NCBI GenBank assembly: GCA_965226915.1
Contig: CBDDEJ010000008.1
Location: 682,001-746,000 of the forward strand
Direction of reading: 5' to 3'
DNA from: Io17-Chloro-G2 sp965226915
Lineage (GTDB): Bacteria; Chloroflexota; Dehalococcoidia; Lucifugimonadales; UBA3495
DNA length: 64,000 bases
Positions 36,295 to 44,843 of this stretch are shown in pieces. The notes under the pieces are model-generated. The model was given only the letters and a program-made list of their open reading frames with translations. It ran no database searches and was not told where the DNA came from. Positions within the stretch are counted from its first letter, which is position 1, and the number at the start of each line of letters is the position of its first letter. Made by a program: the position numbers and the translations under genes.

Positions 36295-37612
36295 TTGTTG
36301 TTGATTTGGGAATGTGGTGTTTGTCGAGTCATTTGTAAACTGCTGAAGGCATGTATCGGCATTTCCGGCATTCGGACATCGCGGCAATCGTGGCTCCCCG
36401 ACCCATGTTAGTTACCTCGGACGTTAGAGAGGCGAGAGCGGTCGGTGCACCAATCGTGGTTGGGCGGCTACAGCCCGCCTACGACCTATTTGCAGGCAGT
36501 GTAACGGCGCTCCAACTCGGCCTGAAGAACCGAATACTCGTTCTCGAAGCATTCAAGATCCCCAGAGGAGATTGAGGGGAAAGTCGCCTTAATCAAATCT
36601 AGAGCCGAAGTGTGTACCGATTGAGCTAACCTGGCCATTTGATTAAGCGGAGGACACATGGCGGTGCGGAAACAACTTAGGCACAAGCGGTGGACACTTC
36701 GTCCGGTGATCGGTCGGGCCGCTTCGTACATCCCTTTCGACTTGAAATTGCCAATTCGAACAGCACACGGGACTTCGACCTCTGGACCAGCTGACCGGCA
36801 TCGATTTTTATTCGGCCCTTTTGAGGGGAGGACGGCAGTATTGGGTTTGGCTCTTCTGTAGCCATCTAATAACCTTCCAAGCTTGCCTAGCTTGAATTCT
36901 TCCTTGTTATATTATTACTTCTACGGTGATTTTGGCTATTAGTTATGAGAATCCGCACTATGGCAGTCCGTGGCGATGGGAACAAGAGGGTTATGAAGGG
37001 GCCCAGTCTATTGGAGGTGGCTGACGGTCAACGAAGGTGACCAGTCCATGTATTCGGGCTATCCTGCTTGCGAGGTTGCCTTGCTAATGAGTTCTTCTTC
37101 TACTCTGGGCGGGTAAGAATGCCTTGTGCCCAAGCGGCGGAGCGACTCAAATACCAGACCAGTCGGTACCCAAATGACGAGTAAGATTGCTATGATCGTG
37201 ATAGCCTAGATTCTTGGCAAACCAGAGATTGCCCTGGTTCCCTCACGCCCTCCACAACTCACACCGACTTGTAGATCAATGATATTCAGGTGATCTTTTG
37301 CTCAATCCCAGAAAATGGCCAAGATTTTTTATTCGATGACCGCCTCCAAGGCCACCTGGGCCTTGAATACAGGCCGCAGCCACAGCTGCGCTTATTTTAG
37401 GAGCAGAACTCTCACTTGGCTACCTGTCCGAATTTATGGGTCCACCTCAGATAGCACGGCAACAGACGGCGAATTAGGGGGTCTATTTACCCGTTATCAG
37501 GGACACTGACAAACACGAATAGGTCGCCCTGCTGGCAATCGAAATAACTACACAGGCGTTCTACAACTGACAATCTGATCATGGTCGATCTCCCATTTGC
37601 CAATTTCCCGTC
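36295..37612. other. Gene-poor, decayed stretch of 1.3 kb
   Basis: No intact gene is visible. A short minus-strand coding remnant is listed at 36486-36658. The 37315-37509 plus-strand frame has no recognisable motif. The AT-richer composition and broken frames suggest erosion following the IS66 insertion. Confidence 0.5.
36486..36658 (-). pseudogene. Possible N-terminal fragment of a class I methyltransferase
   Basis: About 57 residues: ARLAQSVHTSALDLIKATFP then GDLECFENEYSVLQAELERRY before a stop. The D-LE-FE-EY--L--EL--R pattern resembles the N-terminal region of SAM-dependent methyltransferases found in surface-polysaccharide clusters, upstream of their Rossmann domain. No such domain follows. 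This is a weak resemblance from memory of the family; it could also be an unrelated remnant. Confidence 0.3.
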
Positions 37613-38208
37613 GTGATACCCTTCGACCCCGTTCACCAAAACAGGAGGTCGTTGTGGGACAGGTCTGTTGAAAGGTCTAAGAAGCCAGACTCGGGAGGTA
37701 GCTTCTATTTTGTCCACTCTTTGCTTCCCCACCAACCCTACGAATTTGATGGTGAAGGAAACATGATTAGGGAGGTATCGGCCGTCAGTGGCTTCGAAAA
37801 TTTTGATGAAGTGGCAACCGCCTATGTAGACCAAGTGATGTTTGTTGATACCTGCTCGGGGTGTTTATTAACAAGTTAAAGTCTGCCGGACTGTATGATC
37901 GTTTACCCATCATAATCACCGGGGACCATGGCCCTCGCAGCCTGGCACTTGGCCATCAATTTTCCGGATTCGAGAGATCTGGGGATTACACCGATTATCT
38001 GAATCCTATTATCCCTTGGATCCAGCTAATTATTCATAGTCCCCGAATTGCGTCCGAAGTATCGACAATCGAATACCAGCATTTAGACTTGTTGCCCTAC
38101 TCCCGACATGCTGGGCTTGCATTCAAGAGGGAACTTCGCTGGCGTTTCTGCTTTTTCGTCTCAGCGGCCCTATTCGAAAGAAAAATTTTTCTACGGAATT
38201 CCCAATGA
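37613..38208 (+). pseudogene. Sulfatase/alkaline-phosphatase-fold protein, C-terminal remnant
   Basis: Two frames carry one protein. The first (37613 to about 37858) reads GGSFYFVHSLLPHQPYEFDG and VATAYVDQVMFVDT, the second (from about 37861) FINKLKSAGLYDRLPIIITGDHGPRS. The GDHG motif, with its metal-binding Asp and His, and the VHSLLPH phrase are those of membrane sulfatase/phosphoglycerol-transferase-like proteins. The N-terminal half with the nucleophile is missing and the two parts are out of frame near 37858. It would have acted outside the cell on sulfated or phosphorylated glycans. It is non-functional. Confidence 0.7.
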
Positions 38209-38652
38209 GAGGACGACCTGAGAGAAGGTAATTTATATCTATTACCAAACAACTATGTTGTGGACAAAGGTCGAACCTTGAAGATGGTCATTCCCTGGAC
38301 CGGCTCAACCCTGTGCCCAATACCATACTCATGCTAGGCGAGAATGTTACACCTGATCTATATGGATGAATAAATCACCGGGCTGGCAACCGAAATAGGA
38401 ACAAATACGATCTTGCCCCAAAATTATGGATGCGTTGGCCGCTCGATTCCATTATTATATACCGTAGAAGCACTGACGCTGGAGCGGCACAGCAGGGAGT
38501 TGCAAGCGCCAACTGGTCACCATTGTTGCAGGCACGTCGGCTCAAGGATCGTGGCAGAGGCATTGGCACCTCTCAGCTAGCAGAGTTCTAAAGAAGGAAA
38601 TGTCGGAAACCGGCGGCACTTCCGTACCGGCCGCCCATAGCATGGAGGCAGT
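38209..38652. other. Intergenic gap upstream of the Liv-type operon; no gene seen
   Basis: A 444-bp non-coding gap. The last bases give a GGAGG ribosome-binding site (38644-38648) just before the TTG start of the first transporter gene. No repeat or clear promoter was recognised. Confidence 0.45.
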
Positions 38653-39441
38653 TTGACGAACACAGCGCCTATCCTTGAGGTTCACGACCTGGTGAAGGAC
38701 TTCGGCGGAGTGCGGGCCGTTGACCATTGCTCCCTGCGGATCAAGCGGGGCGCGATCACGGGGATAATCGGCCCCAATGGGGCGGGCAAGACGACTTTGT
38801 TCAACCTGGTTTCCGGCGCGATGTCTCCGACCAGCGGGAAAGTCATCTTCGACGGCCGGCGCATCGACAAGATGGGAATGCACCAGACTTTCGGTCTGGG
38901 CCTTGTGCGCACCTTCCAGATCCCTAGGGAGATGAAGCGCATGACGGTGCTGGAAAACCTTATGCTGGTACCCGCTCCACAGACGGGCGAACACATCTGG
39001 GCATCTTGGTTGATGCCCCTGAAAGTGGCCCGTGAGGAGCGCCAGATCGAGGTACAGGCGATGGAAGTCTTGGAGCTGCTCACCCTATCTCACCTGGCCG
39101 ACGAGTACGCCGGGAATCTGTCCGGCGGCCAGAAGAAGCTGCTGGAGCTAGCACGCGTCCTTATGGCCAAGCCCAAGATGGTGCTATTGGACGAACCCGG
39201 CGCCGGAGTCAACCGTACGCTGCTTCAAGGCATCTCGCAGAACATACTTCTGGCTAGCGTCGAGCGGGACATCACGTTCGTAATCATTGAGCACGACATG
39301 AGATTCGTCATGGCTATGTGCGACCCGATTATCGTCATGGCCAACGGCGCCGTAATTGCGGAAGGAACGCCGCTACAGGTGCGGCAAAACCCGCAGGTGC
39401 TGGAAGCATATCTGGGAGGCTCAACCGGTGACACTGCTTGA
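38653..39441 (+). CDS. livG: Branched-chain amino-acid-type ABC transporter ATPase (LivG-like)
   Basis: 262 aa from a TTG start with GGAGG four bases upstream. Walker A GPNGAGKTT (40-48), signature LSGGQ (156-160), Walker B MVLLDE (176-181) and the LivG-type ending IVMANGAVIAEGTPLQV. One of two ATPases of a Liv/Hut-type importer for branched-chain or other hydrophobic amino acids, amides or urea. The gene overlaps livF by 14 bases. Gene order livG-livF-livH-livM, then the binding protein on the opposite strand, completes the system. Confidence 0.88.
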   Translation: MTNTAPILEVHDLVKDFGGVRAVDHCSLRIKRGAITGIIGPNGAGKTTLFNLVSGAMSPTSGKVIFDGRRIDKMGMHQTFGLGLVRTFQIPREMKRMTVLENLMLVPAPQTGEHIWASWLMPLKVAREERQIEVQAMEVLELLTLSHLADEYAGNLSGGQKKLLELARVLMAKPKMVLLDEPGAGVNRTLLQGISQNILLASVERDITFVIIEHDMRFVMAMCDPIIVMANGAVIAEGTPLQVRQNPQVLEAYLGGSTGDTA

Positions 39442-40132
39442 TGCCTGCGGCGTAGTGGCCGGGTATGGAGAGACCGAGATACTGCACGGTGTGTCTATTA
39501 CCGTGGGCATGGGCGAGGTCGTCACGATCATCGGCCCCAACGGCTGCGGGAAATCCACCTTGATGAAGGCCATCGTAGGTCTGATTCGGATGCGATCGGG
39601 CAGCATCATGTTCCGGGGCGAGGACATATCTGGGATTCAACCGGATCAGGCGGTGCGCACTGGCTTGTCCTATGTCCCCCAAACCGGCAACGTCTTTCCT
39701 TCACTGAGCATCCGGGAGAACCTGGATATGGGCGCTTTTATCCGTCGCGACGACTACCGGGGACGCATCGACGAGATGTTCGAAATCTTCCCAGACCTTG
39801 CCATGCGGCCGGGCCGCAAGGCGGGAACCTTGTCGGGTGGCCAGCGCCAGATGCTGGCCCTCGCCCGCGCGCTGATGCTGGACCCTGCGCTGATACTGCT
39901 GGACGAACCCTCCGCCGGGCTCTCTCCAGAGATGATGGGCCTGGTCTTCGAGCGCATCAGGGACATTAATCGAAGCGGCGTAGCCGTGCTGCTGGTAGAG
40001 CAAAACGCCCGCGAAGCGCTGCGAATGTCGCACCGAGGCTACGTTCTGGTTGCGGGGGAAAACCGGCTGGACGACACCGGCCCTGACCTGCTGGACAACC
40101 CGCAAGTAGCCAGTCTGTACCTAGGAGGCTAA
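39428..40132 (+). CDS. livF: Branched-chain amino-acid-type ABC transporter ATPase (LivF-like)
   Basis: 234 aa from the GTG at 39428. The frame is open further upstream, but that part is a shadow of livG, and the family starts with LLDACGVVAGYGETEILHGVS. Walker A GPNGCGKST (36-44), Q-loop YVPQTGNVFPSLS, signature LSGGQ (135-139), Walker B LILLDEPSAGLSP, and the ending GLVFERIRDINRSGVAVLLVEQN. It partners LivG on the cytoplasmic face of the LivHM permease. Translation is probably coupled to livG by the 14-base overlap. Confidence 0.88.
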   Translation: MTLLDACGVVAGYGETEILHGVSITVGMGEVVTIIGPNGCGKSTLMKAIVGLIRMRSGSIMFRGEDISGIQPDQAVRTGLSYVPQTGNVFPSLSIRENLDMGAFIRRDDYRGRIDEMFEIFPDLAMRPGRKAGTLSGGQRQMLALARALMLDPALILLDEPSAGLSPEMMGLVFERIRDINRSGVAVLLVEQNAREALRMSHRGYVLVAGENRLDDTGPDLLDNPQVASLYLGG

Positions 40133-40159
40133 TCAAGACGTGCGCTCAGAAAGTCCGAG

Positions 40160-41185
40160 ATGACTACCCTGCGCGATACCGCCCGACAAATCGGCTCGGC
40201 CTGGACGCCAGCGCACACCACTGCCGTCATAGTGTTGGCGGCGCTGGCCATTGGCTTCCTGCCTTTCGTCAAGATGGGGCTGGTGGTCAACGGCATTTTC
40301 CTCGGGGCCATCATCGCCCTAGGCGCTATCGGCTTGACCCTGATCTACGGCATCCTCAATTTCGCCAACATCGCTCACGGCGACTATATGACCTTGGGAG
40401 CGTACGCCGCGCTGTTCATTATCGGCAGCCTGCTTCCGAAGATTGGAGTTGAGGGCGAGGGTCTGGGGCCATTCACATTCGGCTACCCTCTGCTCATTGC
40501 CTTGCCGATAGCGGCGGCGGTCATCGCCGCGGCGGCGATCGCTCTGGACGTGGTAGTGTACCGTCGGCTGCGGAACCGAGGCGTGAACGCCGTAGTGGTT
40601 TCAATGGCCTCGCTGGGAGTAGCCATCGCGCTGCGCGGGTTGGTGCAGCTGATTTGGGGAGGAGATGTCCAGCGCTTGCCGAGGGAGACCCGGCAGGTGT
40701 TTCACCTACCCATGGACGTGCGGATACCGCCGGACGCTATCTTCATCGCCATCGTGGCCGTCATCCTCGTGGTGGCGTTGTATCTGGTGCTGAGCCGCAG
40801 CAAAATGGGCAAGGCCATGCGCGCCACAGCGGACAACCCTGACCTAGCCCTGGTCAGCGGCATCGGTACCCAGCGCGTCATATGGTGGACTTGGGGAATG
40901 GGCGCGGCGTTGGCCGCCACCGCTGGCATCCTGCTGGCCGTATTTCAGGCGAACATGCTGCCCATAATGGGCTGGAAGTTCCTCATCCCTCTGTTCGCCG
41001 CCGTAATCCTGGGAGGCACCGGAAACCCATACGGCGCGCTGGTGGGTGCCTTCGTCATCGGAGTAACGTCTGAAGTTTCGACTCAATGGATCAACCCCAG
41101 CTACAAACCCGCGGTAGCCTTCGCGCTGATGATTATGGTGCTGCTGGTGCGGCCGCGCGGAATTTTGGGAGGACCACGGAGCTGA
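40160..41185 (+). CDS. livH: Branched-chain amino-acid-type ABC permease (LivH-like)
   Basis: 341 aa, about eight to nine membrane helices. The LivH signature GAIIALGAIGLTLIYGILNFANIAHGDYMTLGAYAAL spans about residues 50-88, followed by RNRGVNAVVVSMASLGVAIALRG and the cytoplasmic loop RATADNPDLALVSGIGTQRVI that contacts the ATPases. It starts with ATG 27 bp after livF. The last residues VRPRGILGG are typical. It forms half of the translocation channel together with LivM. Confidence 0.9.
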   Translation: MTTLRDTARQIGSAWTPAHTTAVIVLAALAIGFLPFVKMGLVVNGIFLGAIIALGAIGLTLIYGILNFANIAHGDYMTLGAYAALFIIGSLLPKIGVEGEGLGPFTFGYPLLIALPIAAAVIAAAAIALDVVVYRRLRNRGVNAVVVSMASLGVAIALRGLVQLIWGGDVQRLPRETRQVFHLPMDVRIPPDAIFIAIVAVILVVALYLVLSRSKMGKAMRATADNPDLALVSGIGTQRVIWWTWGMGAALAATAGILLAVFQANMLPIMGWKFLIPLFAAVILGGTGNPYGALVGAFVIGVTSEVSTQWINPSYKPAVAFALMIMVLLVRPRGILGGPRS

Positions 41186-41186
41186 A

Positions 41187-42185
41187 TTGGAAGTAATCGG
41201 CATCCTCGATTACCTGGTGGGCTTTGCCATCATGGCGGGCATCTATTCCGTCTTCTCCCTGGGGCTGAACGTTCATTGGGGGTTCACCGGGCTATTCAAC
41301 ATCGGGATCGCCGGATTTTTTGCGCTGGGCGCCTACGCATCGGCGCTGTTGACCACCTCGTCGCCGGACCCGACGCTGTTCGAGGACTTCAAGTTCGGCG
41401 GCAACTGGTCCAGTCTGAGCTATCTGGACTTGGGCATCGACGTCTGGTTCGTCTTTGGACTGGTGGCGGCAGCATTGTGCTGCGGAGTGATTGCGCTGGT
41501 CATTGGCTACGTTGCTCTGCGGCTGCGCGACGATTATCTGGCGATAGCCACGCTGGGAATCGCCGAGACAGTACGCCTCTTATTCCTGAACGAAAAGTGG
41601 TTGGCCAACGGCTCCAAGGGGCTGTACAGAATCCCAAAGTTTCTGGGCGACTGGATAGCGCCGGACATCTACAACTACCTGTATCTAGCGGTAGTGATCG
41701 TCACGCTGGCGGCGCTCTATCTGGCGGTGCAACAGGCGGTCAACTCTCCCTGGGGACGGGTGCTGAGGGCCATTCGCGAGGACGAGACGGCCGCCGAAGC
41801 CAGCGGTAAGGATGTATTCAAGTTCAAGCTCCAGGCGTTCATCATGGGCGCGATGATCATGGGTATCGGCGGCGCGCTTTATGCCCACCACATCCGCTTT
41901 CTCTCCCCGCTAACCTTCGACCCGCTGCTCGCTACCTTCGTGATATGGGCCATGCTGATGGTGGGCGGCTCTGCCAACAACAAGGGGGCAATCCTGGGAG
42001 CGTTCGTGGTGTGGGGAATCTGGACCGGCACGCAGTCCCTGCCAGGCATACTTTCCGATCCCAGCTTCCGACTCTTCATAATAGGCGCGCTCATCGTGGC
42101 GGTGATCCTGCTTCGCCCCGGCGGCATCCTGAGCGAGCAGCGCCATGTCGCCCGACGCGGGTTCCCTCCAGATGCTGCTGGCTAG
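41187..42185 (+). CDS. livM: Branched-chain amino-acid-type ABC permease (LivM-like)
   Basis: 332 aa from a TTG codon directly after the livH stop (one base between). Membrane segments begin YLVGFAIMAGIYSVFSLGLNVHWGFTGLFNIG, a LivM hallmark covering about residues 8-39. The EAA-type loop is VLRAIREDETAAEASGKDVFKFKLQAF. It ends LLRPGGILSEQR. With LivH it forms the membrane channel. The gene converges on the binding-protein gene, whose stop lies 142 bp further on; no strong terminator was seen in that gap. Confidence 0.9.
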   Translation: MEVIGILDYLVGFAIMAGIYSVFSLGLNVHWGFTGLFNIGIAGFFALGAYASALLTTSSPDPTLFEDFKFGGNWSSLSYLDLGIDVWFVFGLVAAALCCGVIALVIGYVALRLRDDYLAIATLGIAETVRLLFLNEKWLANGSKGLYRIPKFLGDWIAPDIYNYLYLAVVIVTLAALYLAVQQAVNSPWGRVLRAIREDETAAEASGKDVFKFKLQAFIMGAMIMGIGGALYAHHIRFLSPLTFDPLLATFVIWAMLMVGGSANNKGAILGAFVVWGIWTGTQSLPGILSDPSFRLFIIGALIVAVILLRPGGILSEQRHVARRGFPPDAAG

Positions 42186-42326
42186 GGATGGCGAACGCGA
42201 CGATGGTCCAACTCGCTTGATCCGTGGCGATGTGCCCGCGCCGAATAACATGCGCCGGGTCGCCGAGAATCTGCTCTCAGCGTCCCGGCGCAATCGCTAG
42301 GAGTCTAGTTTCGGCCCGCGCTGGAT

Positions 42327-43580
42327 TTATTGGCCCAAGTCAACCGGCACTTGGCGATCCGAAACGATCTCGCCGCCTTCGATCTTCCACACTTCGATGT
42401 GGCCTGTGATGACGTCACCGTTCTCGTCCAAGTCAACCGAGCCGGCAGCTCCCTCGTAGTTAATGTCCTTGCCATCGGCGATCAGCTCCATGGCCCGCTT
42501 GATGCCCTCCTCTCCGGGCCTCACCACCTCGCCGGGGGGATTGGCCACGTCCCGGAGGGCGTCGCGAATAGCGGTAGAGTCCGTGGTGGTGTCGGCCTTG
42601 GCCGCAGCCAAGCCGATAAGGATCATCGCGTCGTAGGTTTCGTTCATGAAGGGATGCTCAGGCTCCATGTCGTAGGTCCTCATATAGGAGTCAATGAACG
42701 CCTGGGTTGACGGGTTGGCCTCGAAGCCCGGCCCGGTGCCATAGCTGCCTTCCAGAAGGTCCCAGCCGATGACTGCGAAAGATTCGGGGATCTTGGTGCC
42801 GTCCACGAACAAGAAGGTGTCCGCATAACCGCCTTCCAGGGCCTCGCGTAGGTAAACCTCGGCCTGCTGGTAGCTGATAGCGATCAGGACGTCAGGGTCG
42901 CCTTCGGTGGCCTTCTCCAACTCGGAAACGAAGGTAGGTTGGCTATCTTCGTGAGGCACCGAAGCGATTACCGTGCCACCCAATGCGGTAAACGATTCCG
43001 TGAATTGGGCCGCCAACCCTTCCCCATATGCGTTATTGATGTACAGGATGCCCGCGCTCTCGTAGCCCAACTCCTTGGCCAAATCCGCCAGAACCACGCC
43101 CTGAGAGGCGTCGGACAGTGAAGTACGGAACAGGAAATCGTTATCTTCCAGCACGGTTATGGCGGGCGCGGTCGATGCGCCGGAAACTTGCAGCACGCCG
43201 TTGGGGACGGTCACCGCAGTGGCGACAGGTATAGTTACACCGCTCGCCAACGCCCCCACGATCGCCACCACTCCCTGGACATTCACCAACTCCTCAGCCG
43301 CGGACACTCCCTGGACCGGATTCACTGCGGTGTCGCGGTGAACCAAGACCACGGAGCCGCCCTGGATACCGCCAGCACGGTTGATGTGGTCCGCCGCCAG
43401 GCCGATACTGTTTGAGTGGGACTCGCCGAAGTAGGACAGCGACCCGGTGAGGGCGTTGAGGTGGCCGACAATCAACGGATCAGGCACCTTTTCGGGTTCA
43501 CTCTCGCAAGCGGCCACTGCCACAGTCAAAACGGCAAGCAGAGCAACTACCACCAACCGGAACTTATCGATCTTGAACAC
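42327..43580 (-). CDS. Liv-type extracellular amino-acid-binding lipoprotein
   Basis: 417 aa. N-terminal signal with lipobox VAVAAC (Cys25), then the ligand-binding receptor fold: LIVGHLNALTGSLSYFGES, NRAGGIQGG, SGASTAPAITVLEDNDFLFRTSLSDASQG (about 137-165) and YINNAYGEGLAAQF. Type I periplasmic-binding proteins of this family deliver amino acids or related ligands to the LivHMGF complex. It lies on the opposite strand from livGFHM but next to it, so it is most likely the cognate receptor expressed from its own promoter upstream of 43580. Confidence 0.88.
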   Translation of the reverse strand: MFKIDKFRLVVVALLAVLTVAVAACESEPEKVPDPLIVGHLNALTGSLSYFGESHSNSIGLAADHINRAGGIQGGSVVLVHRDTAVNPVQGVSAAEELVNVQGVVAIVGALASGVTIPVATAVTVPNGVLQVSGASTAPAITVLEDNDFLFRTSLSDASQGVVLADLAKELGYESAGILYINNAYGEGLAAQFTESFTALGGTVIASVPHEDSQPTFVSELEKATEGDPDVLIAISYQQAEVYLREALEGGYADTFLFVDGTKIPESFAVIGWDLLEGSYGTGPGFEANPSTQAFIDSYMRTYDMEPEHPFMNETYDAMILIGLAAAKADTTTDSTAIRDALRDVANPPGEVVRPGEEGIKRAMELIADGKDINYEGAAGSVDLDENGDVITGHIEVWKIEGGEIVSDRQVPVDLGQ

Positions 43581-43783
43581 CTTTCCTCCTCAGGCTGATG
43601 CCATTTGCCAACCAGGATGAACGGGTTGAATGCAAAGGAGATTCGTCTCCTCAATACATTTCATATGATACGTCATCACCCTCTGATCAACAACGATTGC
43701 CCTGCTGCCGGTCTACCGGCCTGTCAGGAAATTTACCTCTATGCTGAATGTCTCGGCGTGGATATCGTTCACCCGGTGGAGTG

Positions 43784-44350
43784 TTAAGTGGCCGGCGCTC
43801 TGCGGAAGCCTTTCGAACATGGTCGCTGTCCGGCCTGCTCCACCATCGATGAACACGAGGTACGGTTCTGTTGCCTCTCGTACCATCCAGAACCGAAGAT
43901 CAGGCCGTCGTGCTTGACTACCCACGTGTGCTTCTACTCTTCCTTCTCAGTTGTAGGGTTCAGATAGACGTAACCGACCCACTTACCTTCCTCTGTTGCC
44001 GTCAGCATGTCCTCGCCGAAGTTGTAGCTATTCAGGTCCGTTCCCAACGGCCCTTTGATGTCTTCGCCTACGTTCGCAGACACCGTCGGGTGCACTATTA
44101 CACAGTCGTTCTCGTCGAAGACGAAAACTTACCACTCGCCGTCCACGCTCTCCATCGTGCCGTGGTAGGCGAGGGCCGCGTCGCGCCCTTCGGCCTCGTA
44201 ACGATCGATGGCCTGTGCCACGAACGCCTTGGTAAACTCCGCTGGATCGTCGGACTTAGAGATGGGCATGGGAGTGGGCGCGTCGCCACTGCGTCCAGCG
44301 ACGGAGAGAATCAGCACCCCCATTGGGACTAGACTGACCCTGGAGGCCAT
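43784..44350 (-). pseudogene. Cache-domain secreted protein with two in-frame stops
   Basis: From the ATG at 44350 the frame has a short hydrophobic leader (VSLVPMGVLILSVAG), then AEFTKAFVAQAIDRYEAEGRDAALAYH. After TMESVDGEW comes TAA (44129-44131), then VFVFDENDCVIVHPTVSANV, GPLGTDLNSYNFGEDMLTAT, EGKWVGYVYLNPTTEKEE, TAG (43934-43936), then KHTWVVKHDGLIFGSGWYE. All pieces are in one frame and form a single-Cache domain, which usually senses small ligands outside the cell. The first stop replaces an expected Tyr after EW. The second lies where family members have one residue before KH. There is no frameshift, so these are two point mutations or, less likely, readthrough sites. Confidence 0.8.
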
Positions 44351-44843
44351 CGAACTTCTCGAACGAAGCAAATCGTTACCCCCCTTCTGTCCACTCAACG
44401 GCGCGGGGCTAGCCAATCCAGCCCCACTCTCGGAACCACACTCGCCTGACCATTGGTGAGTATAGCGGATTCTGATAATCAAGGGGGGCGTGCGCAACTA
44501 CGCCGAAGCGTTGGGGGCAGCCCTGCTATAGCGCCAACCTAAACCTGAGCACGAAGGCTCTTGATTTTCTCCAGTTTGGTGGGCCTGCGCGTGACGAATT
44601 GCGAACTTTTCAATCCGAATGTTCTTGATCTTGTATAGTTTGGTGGGCCGGGGCATACTGTGCTGCGTCCTGCCTGAGTGACATTGACGCCTGCCCCAGA
44701 GAGATCAAGTTCGACAAGCCGCCTTGCTTCCCGCTGAAGCTCTACGAGTGAGCAGGGTCTTTCAACTACTCGAACTGGGACGCTGGTCCGCAACGTCCGC
44801 ACAAGCGCGACCATCCTGTGAGGGACTTGTCCCTTCCAGTAGA

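Noticed and set aside
32798..44131. Reassigned stop codons (TAG/TAA read as sense) to explain the stops in cysC and the Cache gene
   Set aside because: Many intact genes here end in TAG (for example the LLM gene at 7176 and both IS1380 transposases) or TAA, so neither codon is generally read through.
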